Below, piece by piece: positions 1 through 7,400 of a stretch of DNA of 64,000 nt. Positions within the stretch are counted from its first letter, which is position 1, and each line of letters starts with the position of its first letter. The DNA lies in assembly GCA_002841495.1 (NCBI GenBank), contig PGZV01000007.1, positions 1 through 64,000 of the forward strand, written 5' to 3'. Source of the DNA: Firmicutes bacterium HGW-Firmicutes-2 (lineage in GTDB: Bacteria > Bacillota > Clostridia > Lachnospirales > Vallitaleaceae). The notes under the pieces are model-generated. The model saw only the letters and a program-made list of their open reading frames with translations. It was not told the DNA's origin and did not search any database. The position numbers and the translations under genes were made by a program.

Positions 1-1259
1 CACTCGGTATCGAACAAGCAGCAGAAGCTGGAAAATCCATTTTCTTCTTGCTTGAAACCAATCCGGGACCTGGACTTGGTATCTTATTAGCATACTGGGT
101 GTTTGCAAAAGGTATGGTTAAGCAATCTGCACCAGGTGCGATTATCATTCATTTCTTCGGTGGTATTCATGAAATCTATTTCCCATATATCTTGATGCAA
201 CCTTCATTGTTACTTGCAGTAATAGCAGGTGGAGCTTCTGGTGTATTCACATTCGTCATCACAGGTGCAGGACTCGTCGCGTCACCATCACCAGGTAGTA
301 TTTTTGCACTGTCGGCATTGGCACCAAGAGGTGGATTGTTAGGTGTATTAGCCGGTGTTGTTGTATCAGCAGGTGTTTCATTCCTTGTTAGTGCAGTTCT
401 TATTAACAAAAAAGGTGAGCAAGAAGAGGCTTTGACAAAAGCAAAAGAAAATGTTAGTCAAATGAAAAATAGCAGTAAAACATTGATCATCAATAAGATT
501 GATGAAGATTTGGACTTATCACAAGTTAGAACCATTGCAGTTGCATGTGATGCCGGAATGGGGTCAAGTGCCATGGGTGCAAGTAAACTTAAAGCAGCGT
601 TAAAAGAAGCCAAGGTGAATTTAGAAGTCATCAACTGTTCGATTGATCAGCTAGATGAACAAAGTGATCTTGTCATTACCCACGAGAAACTGACAAAGCG
701 CGCACAAAGTGTTGTCCCAGGTGCTATCCATATATCTATATCAGACTTTATTAACACAGATATATACGATCGCTTGGCAGAAAGACTTGCTGAATTTCAA
801 CCATCGTCTGTTGATGTTATTGAAAGTGAAGATATTTATCAACCTTTGAAAAAACAAAACATACGTATAGGTCTTCCTTCAAGCACAAAAGAAGAAGCTA
901 TCCGAATGGCAGGACAGATTCTCTTCGAAGGCGGTTATGTTGAAGAAGGTTATATAGACGCCATGGTCCAACGTGATAGTGAACTCTCAACCTACATCGG
1001 AAATGGCACAGCTATACCTCATGGTGTTAGTGAAGCAAAGAAAAAAATCATCAAAACAGGTATCAGCATACTTCAATTCCCTGAAGGCGTTGACTTTAGC
1101 GGTAATACAGTATATTTAGTCGTTGGGATTGCAGGTGTAGGTAATGAACACCTTATGATTCTATCTAATCTTGCAGAGATTGTTGAAGATGAAGAGAAAA
1201 TCAAGCAACTCAGTCAAACCACAGACATAGATTACATATACAAGCAATTTACCAATTAG
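1..1259 (+). CDS. mtlA: PTS mannitol-type EIICBA permease, 3' part (5' end outside window)
   Basis: Membrane permease that takes up a hexitol, probably mannitol, and phosphorylates it during transport. The frame is open from base 3 and the start lies upstream of the window. The visible part has the end of the IIC channel with the GGIHEIYFPY motif and several hydrophobic segments. A IIB domain follows, with the phospho-cysteine (motif CDAGMGSSAMGA, Cys codon at 546), then a IIA domain with the phospho-histidine (GNGTAIPHGV, His codon at 1020). All three domains sit in one chain, as in Escherichia coli MtlA. The gene heads an operon containing its own HPr and Enzyme I. No mannitol-1-phosphate dehydrogenase of the MtlD type is visible here, so a different hexitol is possible. 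Confidence 0.93.
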   Translation, partial: LGIEQAAEAGKSIFFLLETNPGPGLGILLAYWVFAKGMVKQSAPGAIIIHFFGGIHEIYFPYILMQPSLLLAVIAGGASGVFTFVITGAGLVASPSPGSIFALSALAPRGGLLGVLAGVVVSAGVSFLVSAVLINKKGEQEEALTKAKENVSQMKNSSKTLIINKIDEDLDLSQVRTIAVACDAGMGSSAMGASKLKAALKEAKVNLEVINCSIDQLDEQSDLVITHEKLTKRAQSVVPGAIHISISDFINTDIYDRLAERLAEFQPSSVDVIESEDIYQPLKKQNIRIGLPSSTKEEAIRMAGQILFEGGYVEEGYIDAMVQRDSELSTYIGNGTAIPHGVSEAKKKIIKTGISILQFPEGVDFSGNTVYLVVGIAGVGNEHLMILSNLAEIVEDEEKIKQLSQTTDIDYIYKQFTN

Positions 1260-1318
1260 GTTTGACCTTCAAACCGCAATTAGGTTTGACCTTCAACCGC
1301 AATTAGGTTTAATCTTCT
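1253..1318 (+). repeat. Three short tandem direct repeats at the end of mtlA
   Basis: A unit beginning CAATTAGGTTTGACCTTCAA occurs at 1253-1276 and 1277-1299, with a degenerate third copy at 1300-1318. The mtlA stop codon (TAG, 1257-1259) lies inside the first copy, so the array begins in the last codons. It is not a terminator: no stem with a T-run is seen. Confidence 0.8.
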
Positions 1319-1364
1319 AATCCAGTTCGTGATTGGTAATCTGACAATAAAAGTGAGGTAGTCC

Positions 1365-2342
1365 ATGATTTATACAGTAACTTTAAACCCTGCCATTGAT
1401 AAAACATTGAAAATTGATGATTTCAAAGTAGATCAGGTTAACCGCGTAAAAGATTATAGAGAAGACGCAGGTGGCAAAGGCATCAACGTAACGAAGATGA
1501 TATACAAATTAAAAGGTGAAAGTATAGCGGTCATGATTACCGGTGGCGACATCGGCCATCGATTGACCAGTTTACTGGATGATGAAAACATCAGCTACAA
1601 AGCCATCAAAACACCCGGACAAACCCGTATTAATGTAAAAGTGGTGGATCATAACAACCATACTTTTACAGATATTAATGAAAAAGGGCCGGTTGTAGAT
1701 GGAAAAACACTTGAGACACTCGATGCCTATCTGATGAATCATTTATCAGAAAAAGATATTTTAGTTTTAGCCGGTAGCTTACCACAAGGTGTTCCAAAGG
1801 ATATCTATAAGCATTGGTGTGAACTTGGCAAGGAAAAAGGTGCCAAAGTCATTCTAGATGCAGATGGCGAGGTACTAGAACATGGCATAAAAGGTTTGCC
1901 ATGGATCATAAAACCCAATCAAAATGAATTAGAAATGTATTTTGATAAGAAGTTTGACAATGACCAAGACATGATAATAAAAGCAACCGAGTTAGTAGAC
2001 ATGGGCATCTATGCTGTGGTCATTTCACAAGGTGAAAAAGGTTGTCTTGTGGTTTGTAAGGATGGAACGGCTAAGATTGATGCCCTAAAACTAAAGGTTG
2101 TCAGTACGGTGGGTGCAGGTGATTCCATGGTCGCAGGTATGGCCTTTGGGATTGATGAGGTTATGCGAAAAAATGAGGTATTGGATTTTTCCAAATTCAT
2201 GGACATCATGAGACTTGGCGTTGCATCCAGTAGTGCATCTATTGAAGAAGAAGGAACCCATATGGGCAGTTTAACAAGAGTCAATGAGCTGTACCAAGAG
2301 ATTACTGTTAATAGGGTTAAAGTGTCAAAACTATATAGTTAA
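1365..2342 (+). CDS. PfkB-family sugar-phosphate kinase (1-phosphofructokinase/LacC type)
   Basis: Cytoplasmic ATP-dependent kinase of the PfkB (ribokinase) family, subgroup of FruK and LacC. It would phosphorylate a hexose monophosphate such as fructose-1-phosphate or tagatose-6-phosphate. The family signatures are present: the glycine motif GGKGINV near residue 37 and the C-terminal GAGDSMVAG motif, whose aspartate (about residue 253) is the catalytic base. The 325-residue length is slightly longer than usual. The last nine codons and the stop lie inside the repeat element that starts at 2315, so the tail RVKVSKLYS is repeat-derived. The start has a GAGGT ribosome site. Position in a PTS operon supports a role in the second phosphorylation of an imported sugar; the exact substrate is not decided. 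Confidence 0.85.
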   Translation: MIYTVTLNPAIDKTLKIDDFKVDQVNRVKDYREDAGGKGINVTKMIYKLKGESIAVMITGGDIGHRLTSLLDDENISYKAIKTPGQTRINVKVVDHNNHTFTDINEKGPVVDGKTLETLDAYLMNHLSEKDILVLAGSLPQGVPKDIYKHWCELGKEKGAKVILDADGEVLEHGIKGLPWIIKPNQNELEMYFDKKFDNDQDMIIKATELVDMGIYAVVISQGEKGCLVVCKDGTAKIDALKLKVVSTVGAGDSMVAGMAFGIDEVMRKNEVLDFSKFMDIMRLGVASSSASIEEEGTHMGSLTRVNELYQEITVNRVKVSKLYS

Positions 2343-2432
2343 ACTTTTACATACAATATATAGTTTTGAGTGTATCAACGTAACCTATATGTTGTAAGTA
2401 AATTAGAGAAACTTAGTTTTGATACTTTAACC
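2315..2432 (+). repeat. Interspersed structured repeat, copy A (118 bp)
   Basis: Outer stem of 19 bp, 2315-2333 against 2414-2432, with one G-T pair. The inner stem begins ACATACAATATATAG and pairs imperfectly with its partner, and the loop contains GTATCAACGTAA. The same architecture recurs at 7238, 33003 and 36956. The element covers the end of the PfkB gene and stops 41 nt before the next start codon. Confidence 0.85.
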
Positions 2433-2473
2433 AAACATTATGATGGAAAACAAGACGAAATAGGAGTGATAAA

Positions 2474-3670
2474 ATGAAAACAGAAGCGGTTAGATTATAT
2501 GATGTCAACACATTAAAACTAGAAACTTTTGAATTACCAGCTATTAAAAAAGATGAGATTTTAGTAAAAGTCGTTACGGACAGTGTATGCATGTCCACAT
2601 ACAAAGCCGTTATACAAGGCAGCAAGCACAAACGTGTTCCTGAGAATATCGCAACAAACCCTACAATTATGGGTCATGAATTCTCAGGTGTCATTGTAGA
2701 AGTTGGGGAAGAATGGCAAGATCAATTCACACCGGGAGAAAAATTTGCGATACAACCGGCTTTAAATTATAAAGGCAGTCCTTATGCACCCGGATATTCC
2801 TTTGAATTTTTTGGAGGATCAGCAACCTATTGTATTATACCAAGAGAAGTTATGGAGCTTGGATTTCTATTGAAATATGAAGGAGAAGCTTTTTATGAAG
2901 CATCCTTATCAGAACCGATGTCTTGTGTTATTGGTGGCTTCCATGCCAATTACCATACAAAGACGGGTGAATACAAGCATTATATGGGCATCGTAGAAAA
3001 CGGTAAAATGGCCTTACTAGCTGGTGCCGGTCCTATGGGTCTTGGTGCTATCGATTATGCGCTGCATTGTGACAGAAAGCCCTCTTTATTGGTTGTAACA
3101 GATATTGATGACACCAGACTGGACCGTGCAAGATCTCTTTTCACACAAGAAGTAATGGACCTAAGTGATGGTGAGGGCTATGACGATGTATTTGTTTATG
3201 CACCTGTAAGACCGGTTATCGAAGAAGGCGATAAAATACTTGGTAAAGATGGTTGTATGAACTTTTTTGCCGGACCTTCAGACACAACTTTTAACGCAAA
3301 CATCAACTTTTACAATGTGCATTATACACCAACCCATATCATGGGATCAACAGGCGGTAATGCGGATGACATGATTGAATCTTTGGATATGTCATCTAAG
3401 AAGTTAATCAATCCCGCTGTCATGCTAACCCATATTGGTGGTATCAATTGTGTTATTGATACCATATTGGATTTACCTAACATTCCGGGAGGCAAGAAGA
3501 TGATTTATAACGAAATCGATATGCCTCTTACAGCCATAGATGATTTTGAAAAGCTCGGTGAAAAGGATCCATTCTTTAAAGGTTTAGCAGAATGTGTTAA
3601 GAAGTACAATGGCTTGTGGAATGCTGAAGCTGAAAAATACTTATTAGAGAACGGAAAAAGGAGAGATTAA
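2474..3670 (+). CDS. MDR-family dehydrogenase, L-sorbose-1-phosphate reductase-like
   Basis: Medium-chain dehydrogenase that would interconvert a ketose phosphate and a hexitol phosphate using NAD(P)H. Visible features are likely catalytic zinc ligands (Cys39 in DSVCMST, His68 and Glu69 in MGHEF, Glu147 in SEPMS) and the Rossmann motif GAGPMG at residues 184-189. The four-cysteine structural zinc loop of classical alcohol dehydrogenases is absent; its place is taken by a stretch with no cysteines near residues 95-115. Length (398) and overall pattern recall SorE-type L-sorbose-1-phosphate reductases. The start has AGGAGTGAT upstream. It lies between the PfkB kinase and HPr, so it probably feeds the imported hexitol phosphate into central metabolism. 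The substrate is inferred from family and context. Confidence 0.75.
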   Translation: MKTEAVRLYDVNTLKLETFELPAIKKDEILVKVVTDSVCMSTYKAVIQGSKHKRVPENIATNPTIMGHEFSGVIVEVGEEWQDQFTPGEKFAIQPALNYKGSPYAPGYSFEFFGGSATYCIIPREVMELGFLLKYEGEAFYEASLSEPMSCVIGGFHANYHTKTGEYKHYMGIVENGKMALLAGAGPMGLGAIDYALHCDRKPSLLVVTDIDDTRLDRARSLFTQEVMDLSDGEGYDDVFVYAPVRPVIEEGDKILGKDGCMNFFAGPSDTTFNANINFYNVHYTPTHIMGSTGGNADDMIESLDMSSKKLINPAVMLTHIGGINCVIDTILDLPNIPGGKKMIYNEIDMPLTAIDDFEKLGEKDPFFKGLAECVKKYNGLWNAEAEKYLLENGKRRD

Positions 3671-3671
3671 G

Positions 3672-3944
3672 ATGGTTAAGAAAGATTTTGTATTAGAAGC
3701 AGAAGAAGGATTACACGCAAGACCGGCCAGTATGCTGGCGAAAGTTGCTATGAAGTTCACTTGTGATATTAAACTCATGAAGTCAGGTAAATCTGACAAA
3801 GTATTTCAACCCAAAAGCATATTATCTCTAATGAGTGTAGGTGCTGCAAAAGGTGAACGACTCACATTTGTAGCTGAAGGTGATGATGAAGTGCAAGCGA
3901 TGGAAAGTATTTCAAAGCTGTTCGCTTCTAATTTCCAAGGGTAG
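3672..3944 (+). CDS. ptsH: Phosphocarrier protein HPr
   Basis: Small cytoplasmic phosphocarrier that passes phosphate from Enzyme I to the EII permeases. The active-site histidine is His15 in GLHARPAS. The regulatory serine that HPr kinase modifies in Gram-positive bacteria corresponds to Ser49 in the KSILSLMS motif. At 90 residues it is the usual size. It starts one base after the dehydrogenase stop and is followed eight bases later by ptsI, so the three are one transcript. Being in an operon with a specific EII, it may be a dedicated copy rather than the only general HPr of the cell. Confidence 0.95.
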   Translation: MVKKDFVLEAEEGLHARPASMLAKVAMKFTCDIKLMKSGKSDKVFQPKSILSLMSVGAAKGERLTFVAEGDDEVQAMESISKLFASNFQG

Positions 3945-3952
3945 GTGGTGGT

Positions 3953-5722
3953 ATGCATACCATCATAGGCATACCCATAGCCAAGGGTATTGCCCATGGC
4001 CCTGTAAGAATCATTCATGATACCTCTATGGAAGCTGTAGAGCGATTAGGCTGCAATACCGTTGAAGAAATACAAATATTTCATGATGCACGTAATGAAG
4101 CAATAGGTGAAATCGAAACCATTCGGCTAAACACGATGAAAAATATTGGTGAGCATGAAAGCAAGATATTTGAAGCACACCAAAGTATATTAGAAGATCC
4201 GGAAATGATAAATCAAGTAGAAGCTTATATTTTGGAAAAAGCTTGTTGTGCTGAATGGGCTTTGACGGTTGTTGGGAATAGAATTCGTGCTATTTTTGAA
4301 TCTATGGACAACGCTTATATGAAGGAAAGAGCCATTGATATTAAAGATATCACATGTCGCGTCGTCAATCTCATTATGGGCCATTATAGCGATGTTGGAT
4401 CCATTAATGAACCTTATGTATTGGTTGGTCATGATCTGACACCATCACAAACATCTACCCTTGAGACCAAATATGTTAAAGGTATCATAACAGAAGTGGG
4501 TGGTAAAACAGCACATTCGGCCATTATAGCAACACTACTCAAGATTCCTTATGTGGTGATAGAAAAAGGAACCACCTTGTTAAAAGATGGTGATGATGTT
4601 GTTTTTGATGGTCGAGAAGGCATCGTCGTAGTAGATCCGGATCAGAGCTGTCTTGACGCTTATCATGCTAAAGAAAAACAACTGGTTCAAGAAGAAGAAA
4701 AGTATGCCGGCCTTAAAGGCAAGGTATGTAAAACCCAAGATAACATGGAAGTAGAGCTGATTGCAAATATCAGCCAAATTAAGGATCTTGACTATATTGT
4801 TAAAAGTGATGCTAAAAGTGTTGGTCTCTTTAGAACCGAATTTATTTTTATGGACCAAGATAGGCTGCCAACAGAAGACGAGCAATACGAGATTTATAAA
4901 AAAATAACCACGGCGATGTCAGAAGGGTATGTTACCATTCGTACCTTGGATATTGGCGGTGACAAAGAAAGTCCGTTGTTTAATATTCCAAAGGAAGATA
5001 ATCCGTTTCTAGGTTATCGTGGTATTCGTTTATGTCTTGAAGAAGTCGAGATTTTTAAGACACAGCTTAGAGCCATACTTAGAGCCAGTGCCCATGGGAA
5101 AATAAAAATCATGTTTCCTATGATTGCCACTTTGACGGAGATCAGAGAAACAAAAAGCATTTTGGACAGTTGTAAAAAGGCATTAGATCTTGAAGGCAAT
5201 ATATATGACAAAAATATTGAAGTGGGTATTATGATAGAAACGCCAGCTGCTGTGGTTATGGCCGATGTATTTGCTAAAGAAGTGGATTTTTTCTCCATCG
5301 GAACCAACGACTTGATTCAATATACCATGGCTGTGGATCGTTCTAACTTAAAAATATCAGCCTTGTACTCCCAATACGATCCTGCAGTACTAAGGAACAT
5401 GAAAATTATAGCAGAAGCAGCAAACAAGGAAAATATTTCAGTCAGCATATGCGGTGAAGCCGCTGCAGATATAAAGCTATTACCTTACTGGTTAGGTATT
5501 GGCATTCATAAGCTGAGTATGTCTGTAGCCCTTATTCCGGAAGTTAAGTGGACCATTTCCCAGATGACATCCACTCAAGGAATAGAGGTTGTAGAAGCCC
5601 TTAGCAAAGCAGGCGATGTGCGAGAAGTCTGTAATGTAACACATCATCCTCCCTATACAAAAAAGAAGGTAGCCACCAAGTCCATAATACTTGGTGGCTA
5701 CCTTCTTTTAGATGTATTATAA
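3953..5722 (+). CDS. ptsI: PTS Enzyme I (phosphoenolpyruvate-protein phosphotransferase)
   Basis: Transfers phosphate from phosphoenolpyruvate to HPr. Domains in order are the HPr-binding and phosphohistidine N-terminal half, with the active histidine at residue 188 (GGKTAHSA), and the PEP-binding barrel. The barrel has GLFRTEF, TLDIGGDKESP, GTNDLIQY and the catalytic cysteine at residue 500 (ICGEAAAD). At 589 residues it is about 14 longer than the E. coli protein. The extra C-terminal residues are encoded by a perfect terminator hairpin, so the tail is probably non-functional. The start has GGTGGT upstream, directly after ptsH. It ends 10 bp from the end of the convergent MFS gene. Confidence 0.95.
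   Translation: MHTIIGIPIAKGIAHGPVRIIHDTSMEAVERLGCNTVEEIQIFHDARNEAIGEIETIRLNTMKNIGEHESKIFEAHQSILEDPEMINQVEAYILEKACCAEWALTVVGNRIRAIFESMDNAYMKERAIDIKDITCRVVNLIMGHYSDVGSINEPYVLVGHDLTPSQTSTLETKYVKGIITEVGGKTAHSAIIATLLKIPYVVIEKGTTLLKDGDDVVFDGREGIVVVDPDQSCLDAYHAKEKQLVQEEEKYAGLKGKVCKTQDNMEVELIANISQIKDLDYIVKSDAKSVGLFRTEFIFMDQDRLPTEDEQYEIYKKITTAMSEGYVTIRTLDIGGDKESPLFNIPKEDNPFLGYRGIRLCLEEVEIFKTQLRAILRASAHGKIKIMFPMIATLTEIRETKSILDSCKKALDLEGNIYDKNIEVGIMIETPAAVVMADVFAKEVDFFSIGTNDLIQYTMAVDRSNLKISALYSQYDPAVLRNMKIIAEAANKENISVSICGEAAADIKLLPYWLGIGIHKLSMSVALIPEVKWTISQMTSTQGIEVVEALSKAGDVREVCNVTHHPPYTKKKVATKSIILGGYLLLDVL
5661..5709. terminator. Bidirectional intrinsic terminator inside the 3' end of ptsI
   Basis: Perfect 21-bp inverted repeat, 5661-5681 with 5689-5709 and a 7-nt loop. 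It carries an A-run on the left and a T-run on the right, so it can stop transcription from both sides. It serves ptsI on the plus strand and the MFS gene on the minus strand, and lies within the ptsI reading frame. Confidence 0.92.
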
Positions 5723-5732
5723 ATGTTTATAC

Positions 5733-6941
5733 TTATCTGGCTGTTTCTAATGGAAGCTTACTGGGTTTGGATTTGTCAAAAACATATAAGCCTACGAAAA
5801 TAAGCATCATTAAAGTTGCGACGATAATTGCACTCATACCTGCTAAGACACCAAAACCGTCAGCAAGTGCACCGGTAATAATGGGCATGATGATAGCACC
5901 ACTGCCACCAATCATTAAGAGGACACCCATGGACATGGGATAAGTTTTGATGATACCACCGAGGGTTGAGACCGTGGTAGGATAGATACCTGCCATAGAA
6001 AAACCAAGACCCATAATTGCAAAGGTAATGGTGGTAACATTCCTTGTTGAGAGTAATAACAAATAAAACATAACGGTACCTGCACTTAAAACGGTTAATG
6101 TAATTTTTTTCGGAATGCGTTCACCGATGAAGGCGGTGGTCAGTCTTCCAGCTAAAATAACCACCCATAATAAAGAAGCAAGAATTTGCGCATACTGTAT
6201 GGACATGATACCTGAATCAATGAAATATTTAACCATCCAACCATTGATTGTAGCTTCGCAACAGAGGTAGAAGAAAAGTATACCGGCACCGATTTGAAAT
6301 TTTCGATCTTTTATAAAAACATAGGACTTATCGGTTTTTTGCTTGATTCTTACAGAGTCGTCCATATCCATTCTAGAAAAAAGAATCATAGAGATGATGG
6401 CTAAGACGATGATGACAATAGCAGATAACTTCCATCCAAAGTCACCGGTAAGTTTGGTTGAGAATATAACAAGGAATGGCGCCAGCAATGCACCAATGGC
6501 AAAAATACTATGCAATATATTTAAAGCTGCTGAACTGCTGTTTGAGATCTCATTGACCATGGTATTGTTAAAGTTGGAGATACTGCCTCGACTTAACCCG
6601 GTAAAAAGAAAACCTAAGATTAGAAGTACAGGATTACCGGTTAGAATCATAATTAGGAAACCCATGACAACAAAGCAGCACATAAAAATGACAGCTCTTT
6701 TCCTACCTAAGTATAAGGGGAGAATACCAGCAATAAAGCCAGCAATAAGATTACCGACTTGATGGGCAGATATAAGGCCACCACTTATGGTGTTGTTTAG
6801 GTTATAGGCATTACTGATGAGTGGCAATAACGAACCAAGAATCATACCATATAGACCATTGACGGCAAAGACAAAAAAGCAACATAGCAATATATATTTG
6901 TTACGTGGATCCAGTTGTGAATAAAACGACGGCTTAGCCAT
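5733..6941 (-). CDS. MFS transporter
   Basis: Integral membrane transporter of the major facilitator superfamily with about 12 hydrophobic segments over 402 residues. The loop after the second helix has the typical basic pattern LGRKRAV. The N-terminal half resembles FucP-like and other sugar-type MFS carriers (for example GGLISAHQVGNLIAG in helix 2), which fits the neighbouring hexitol PTS genes, but the substrate is unknown. The start ATG at 6939-6941 has GGAGGA upstream on the minus strand. It is transcribed toward ptsI and ends just beyond the shared terminator. The short palindromic repeat derivative at 6997-7038 lies in its promoter region. Confidence 0.85.
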   Translation of the reverse strand: MAKPSFYSQLDPRNKYILLCCFFVFAVNGLYGMILGSLLPLISNAYNLNNTISGGLISAHQVGNLIAGFIAGILPLYLGRKRAVIFMCCFVVMGFLIMILTGNPVLLILGFLFTGLSRGSISNFNNTMVNEISNSSSAALNILHSIFAIGALLAPFLVIFSTKLTGDFGWKLSAIVIIVLAIISMILFSRMDMDDSVRIKQKTDKSYVFIKDRKFQIGAGILFFYLCCEATINGWMVKYFIDSGIMSIQYAQILASLLWVVILAGRLTTAFIGERIPKKITLTVLSAGTVMFYLLLLSTRNVTTITFAIMGLGFSMAGIYPTTVSTLGGIIKTYPMSMGVLLMIGGSGAIIMPIITGALADGFGVLAGMSAIIVATLMMLIFVGLYVFDKSKPSKLPLETAR

Positions 6942-6996
6942 AGGTGTTTCCTCCGATAGAAACGAATTTATATTTTATAAAAAGCAAGACATAAAT

Positions 6997-7038
6997 GTGT
7001 CAAAACTAAGTTTCATAGATTCCACTTAGTTTTGACAC
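6997..7038. repeat. Palindromic short derivative of the interspersed repeat (copy E)
   Basis: Perfect 15-bp stem (GTGTCAAAACTAAGT at 6997-7011 with its complement at 7024-7038) around a 12-nt loop. Its left arm is the reverse complement of the right end of the full elements (AAACTTAGTTTTGAC), so it looks like two right ends joined head to head. Confidence 0.75.
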
Positions 7039-7199
7039 TTTTAACAATTATAACATAAAATAAAACTCAAAGATGAAGAAGAAAAAAGTAATATCAAAAA
7101 ATGCACACTTTGTCAAAAAATGCTGATTGTTTAGTGAAGGCATGGGATATAGGATGAAGTGGAGCGTCAAATAGTGCGTGACGATAAAATGGGGCAGGA

Positions 7200-7228
7200 T
7201 TGACCATAGCTTAGATAGAAAGTATAAT
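7200..7228 (+). promoter_or_regulatory. Sigma-A-type promoter of the kinase-regulator operon
   Basis: TTGACC at 7200-7205, 17-bp spacer, TATAAT at 7223-7228. The expected start of transcription is near 7235, so the repeat element beginning at 7238 would form the very 5' end of the mRNA. Confidence 0.7.
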
Positions 7229-7237
7229 ATAATATAG

Positions 7238-7353
7238 GGTTAAGGTGTCAAAACTATATAGTTGAACTTTCACATACAATATATAGTTATGAATGTATCA
7301 ATGTAATCTATATATTGTATGTGAGTTTAGTGAAACTTAGTTTTGACCCTTTA
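7238..7353 (+). repeat. Interspersed structured repeat, copy B (116 bp)
   Basis: The outer stem includes a perfect GTCAAAACTA/TAGTTTTGAC pairing. The inner stem is a perfect 16 bp, 7271-7286 with 7308-7323. The loop between them contains GAATGTATCAATGTAA. It ends 47 nt before the kinase start codon. A reading frame that opens at its last bases (7353) is not the real gene start. Confidence 0.88.
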
Positions 7354-7400
7354 TGCGTATATTGTTAAACCAAATCATCTTTCCTGAAAGGAAGAACATT

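Larger units (their letters stand above)
6942..7400. other. 459-bp spacer without a gene
   Basis: Divergent intergenic region between the MFS gene (minus) and the sensor kinase (plus). It holds the short palindromic repeat derivative (6997-7038), about 160 bp in which I see nothing recognisable, a good sigma-A promoter (7200-7228) and a full repeat copy (7238-7353). Confidence 0.8.

Noticed and set aside
176-409. Minus-strand reading frames inside mtlA and other genes
   Set aside because: They lie opposite well-supported genes, show no family features and have no ribosome sites; they are shadows of the real frames.
7353-7400. N-terminal extension of the sensor kinase from an ATG at 7353
   Set aside because: The codon lies at the end of a repeat element, has no ribosome site, and the ATG at 7401 has AAAGGAAG at good distance.
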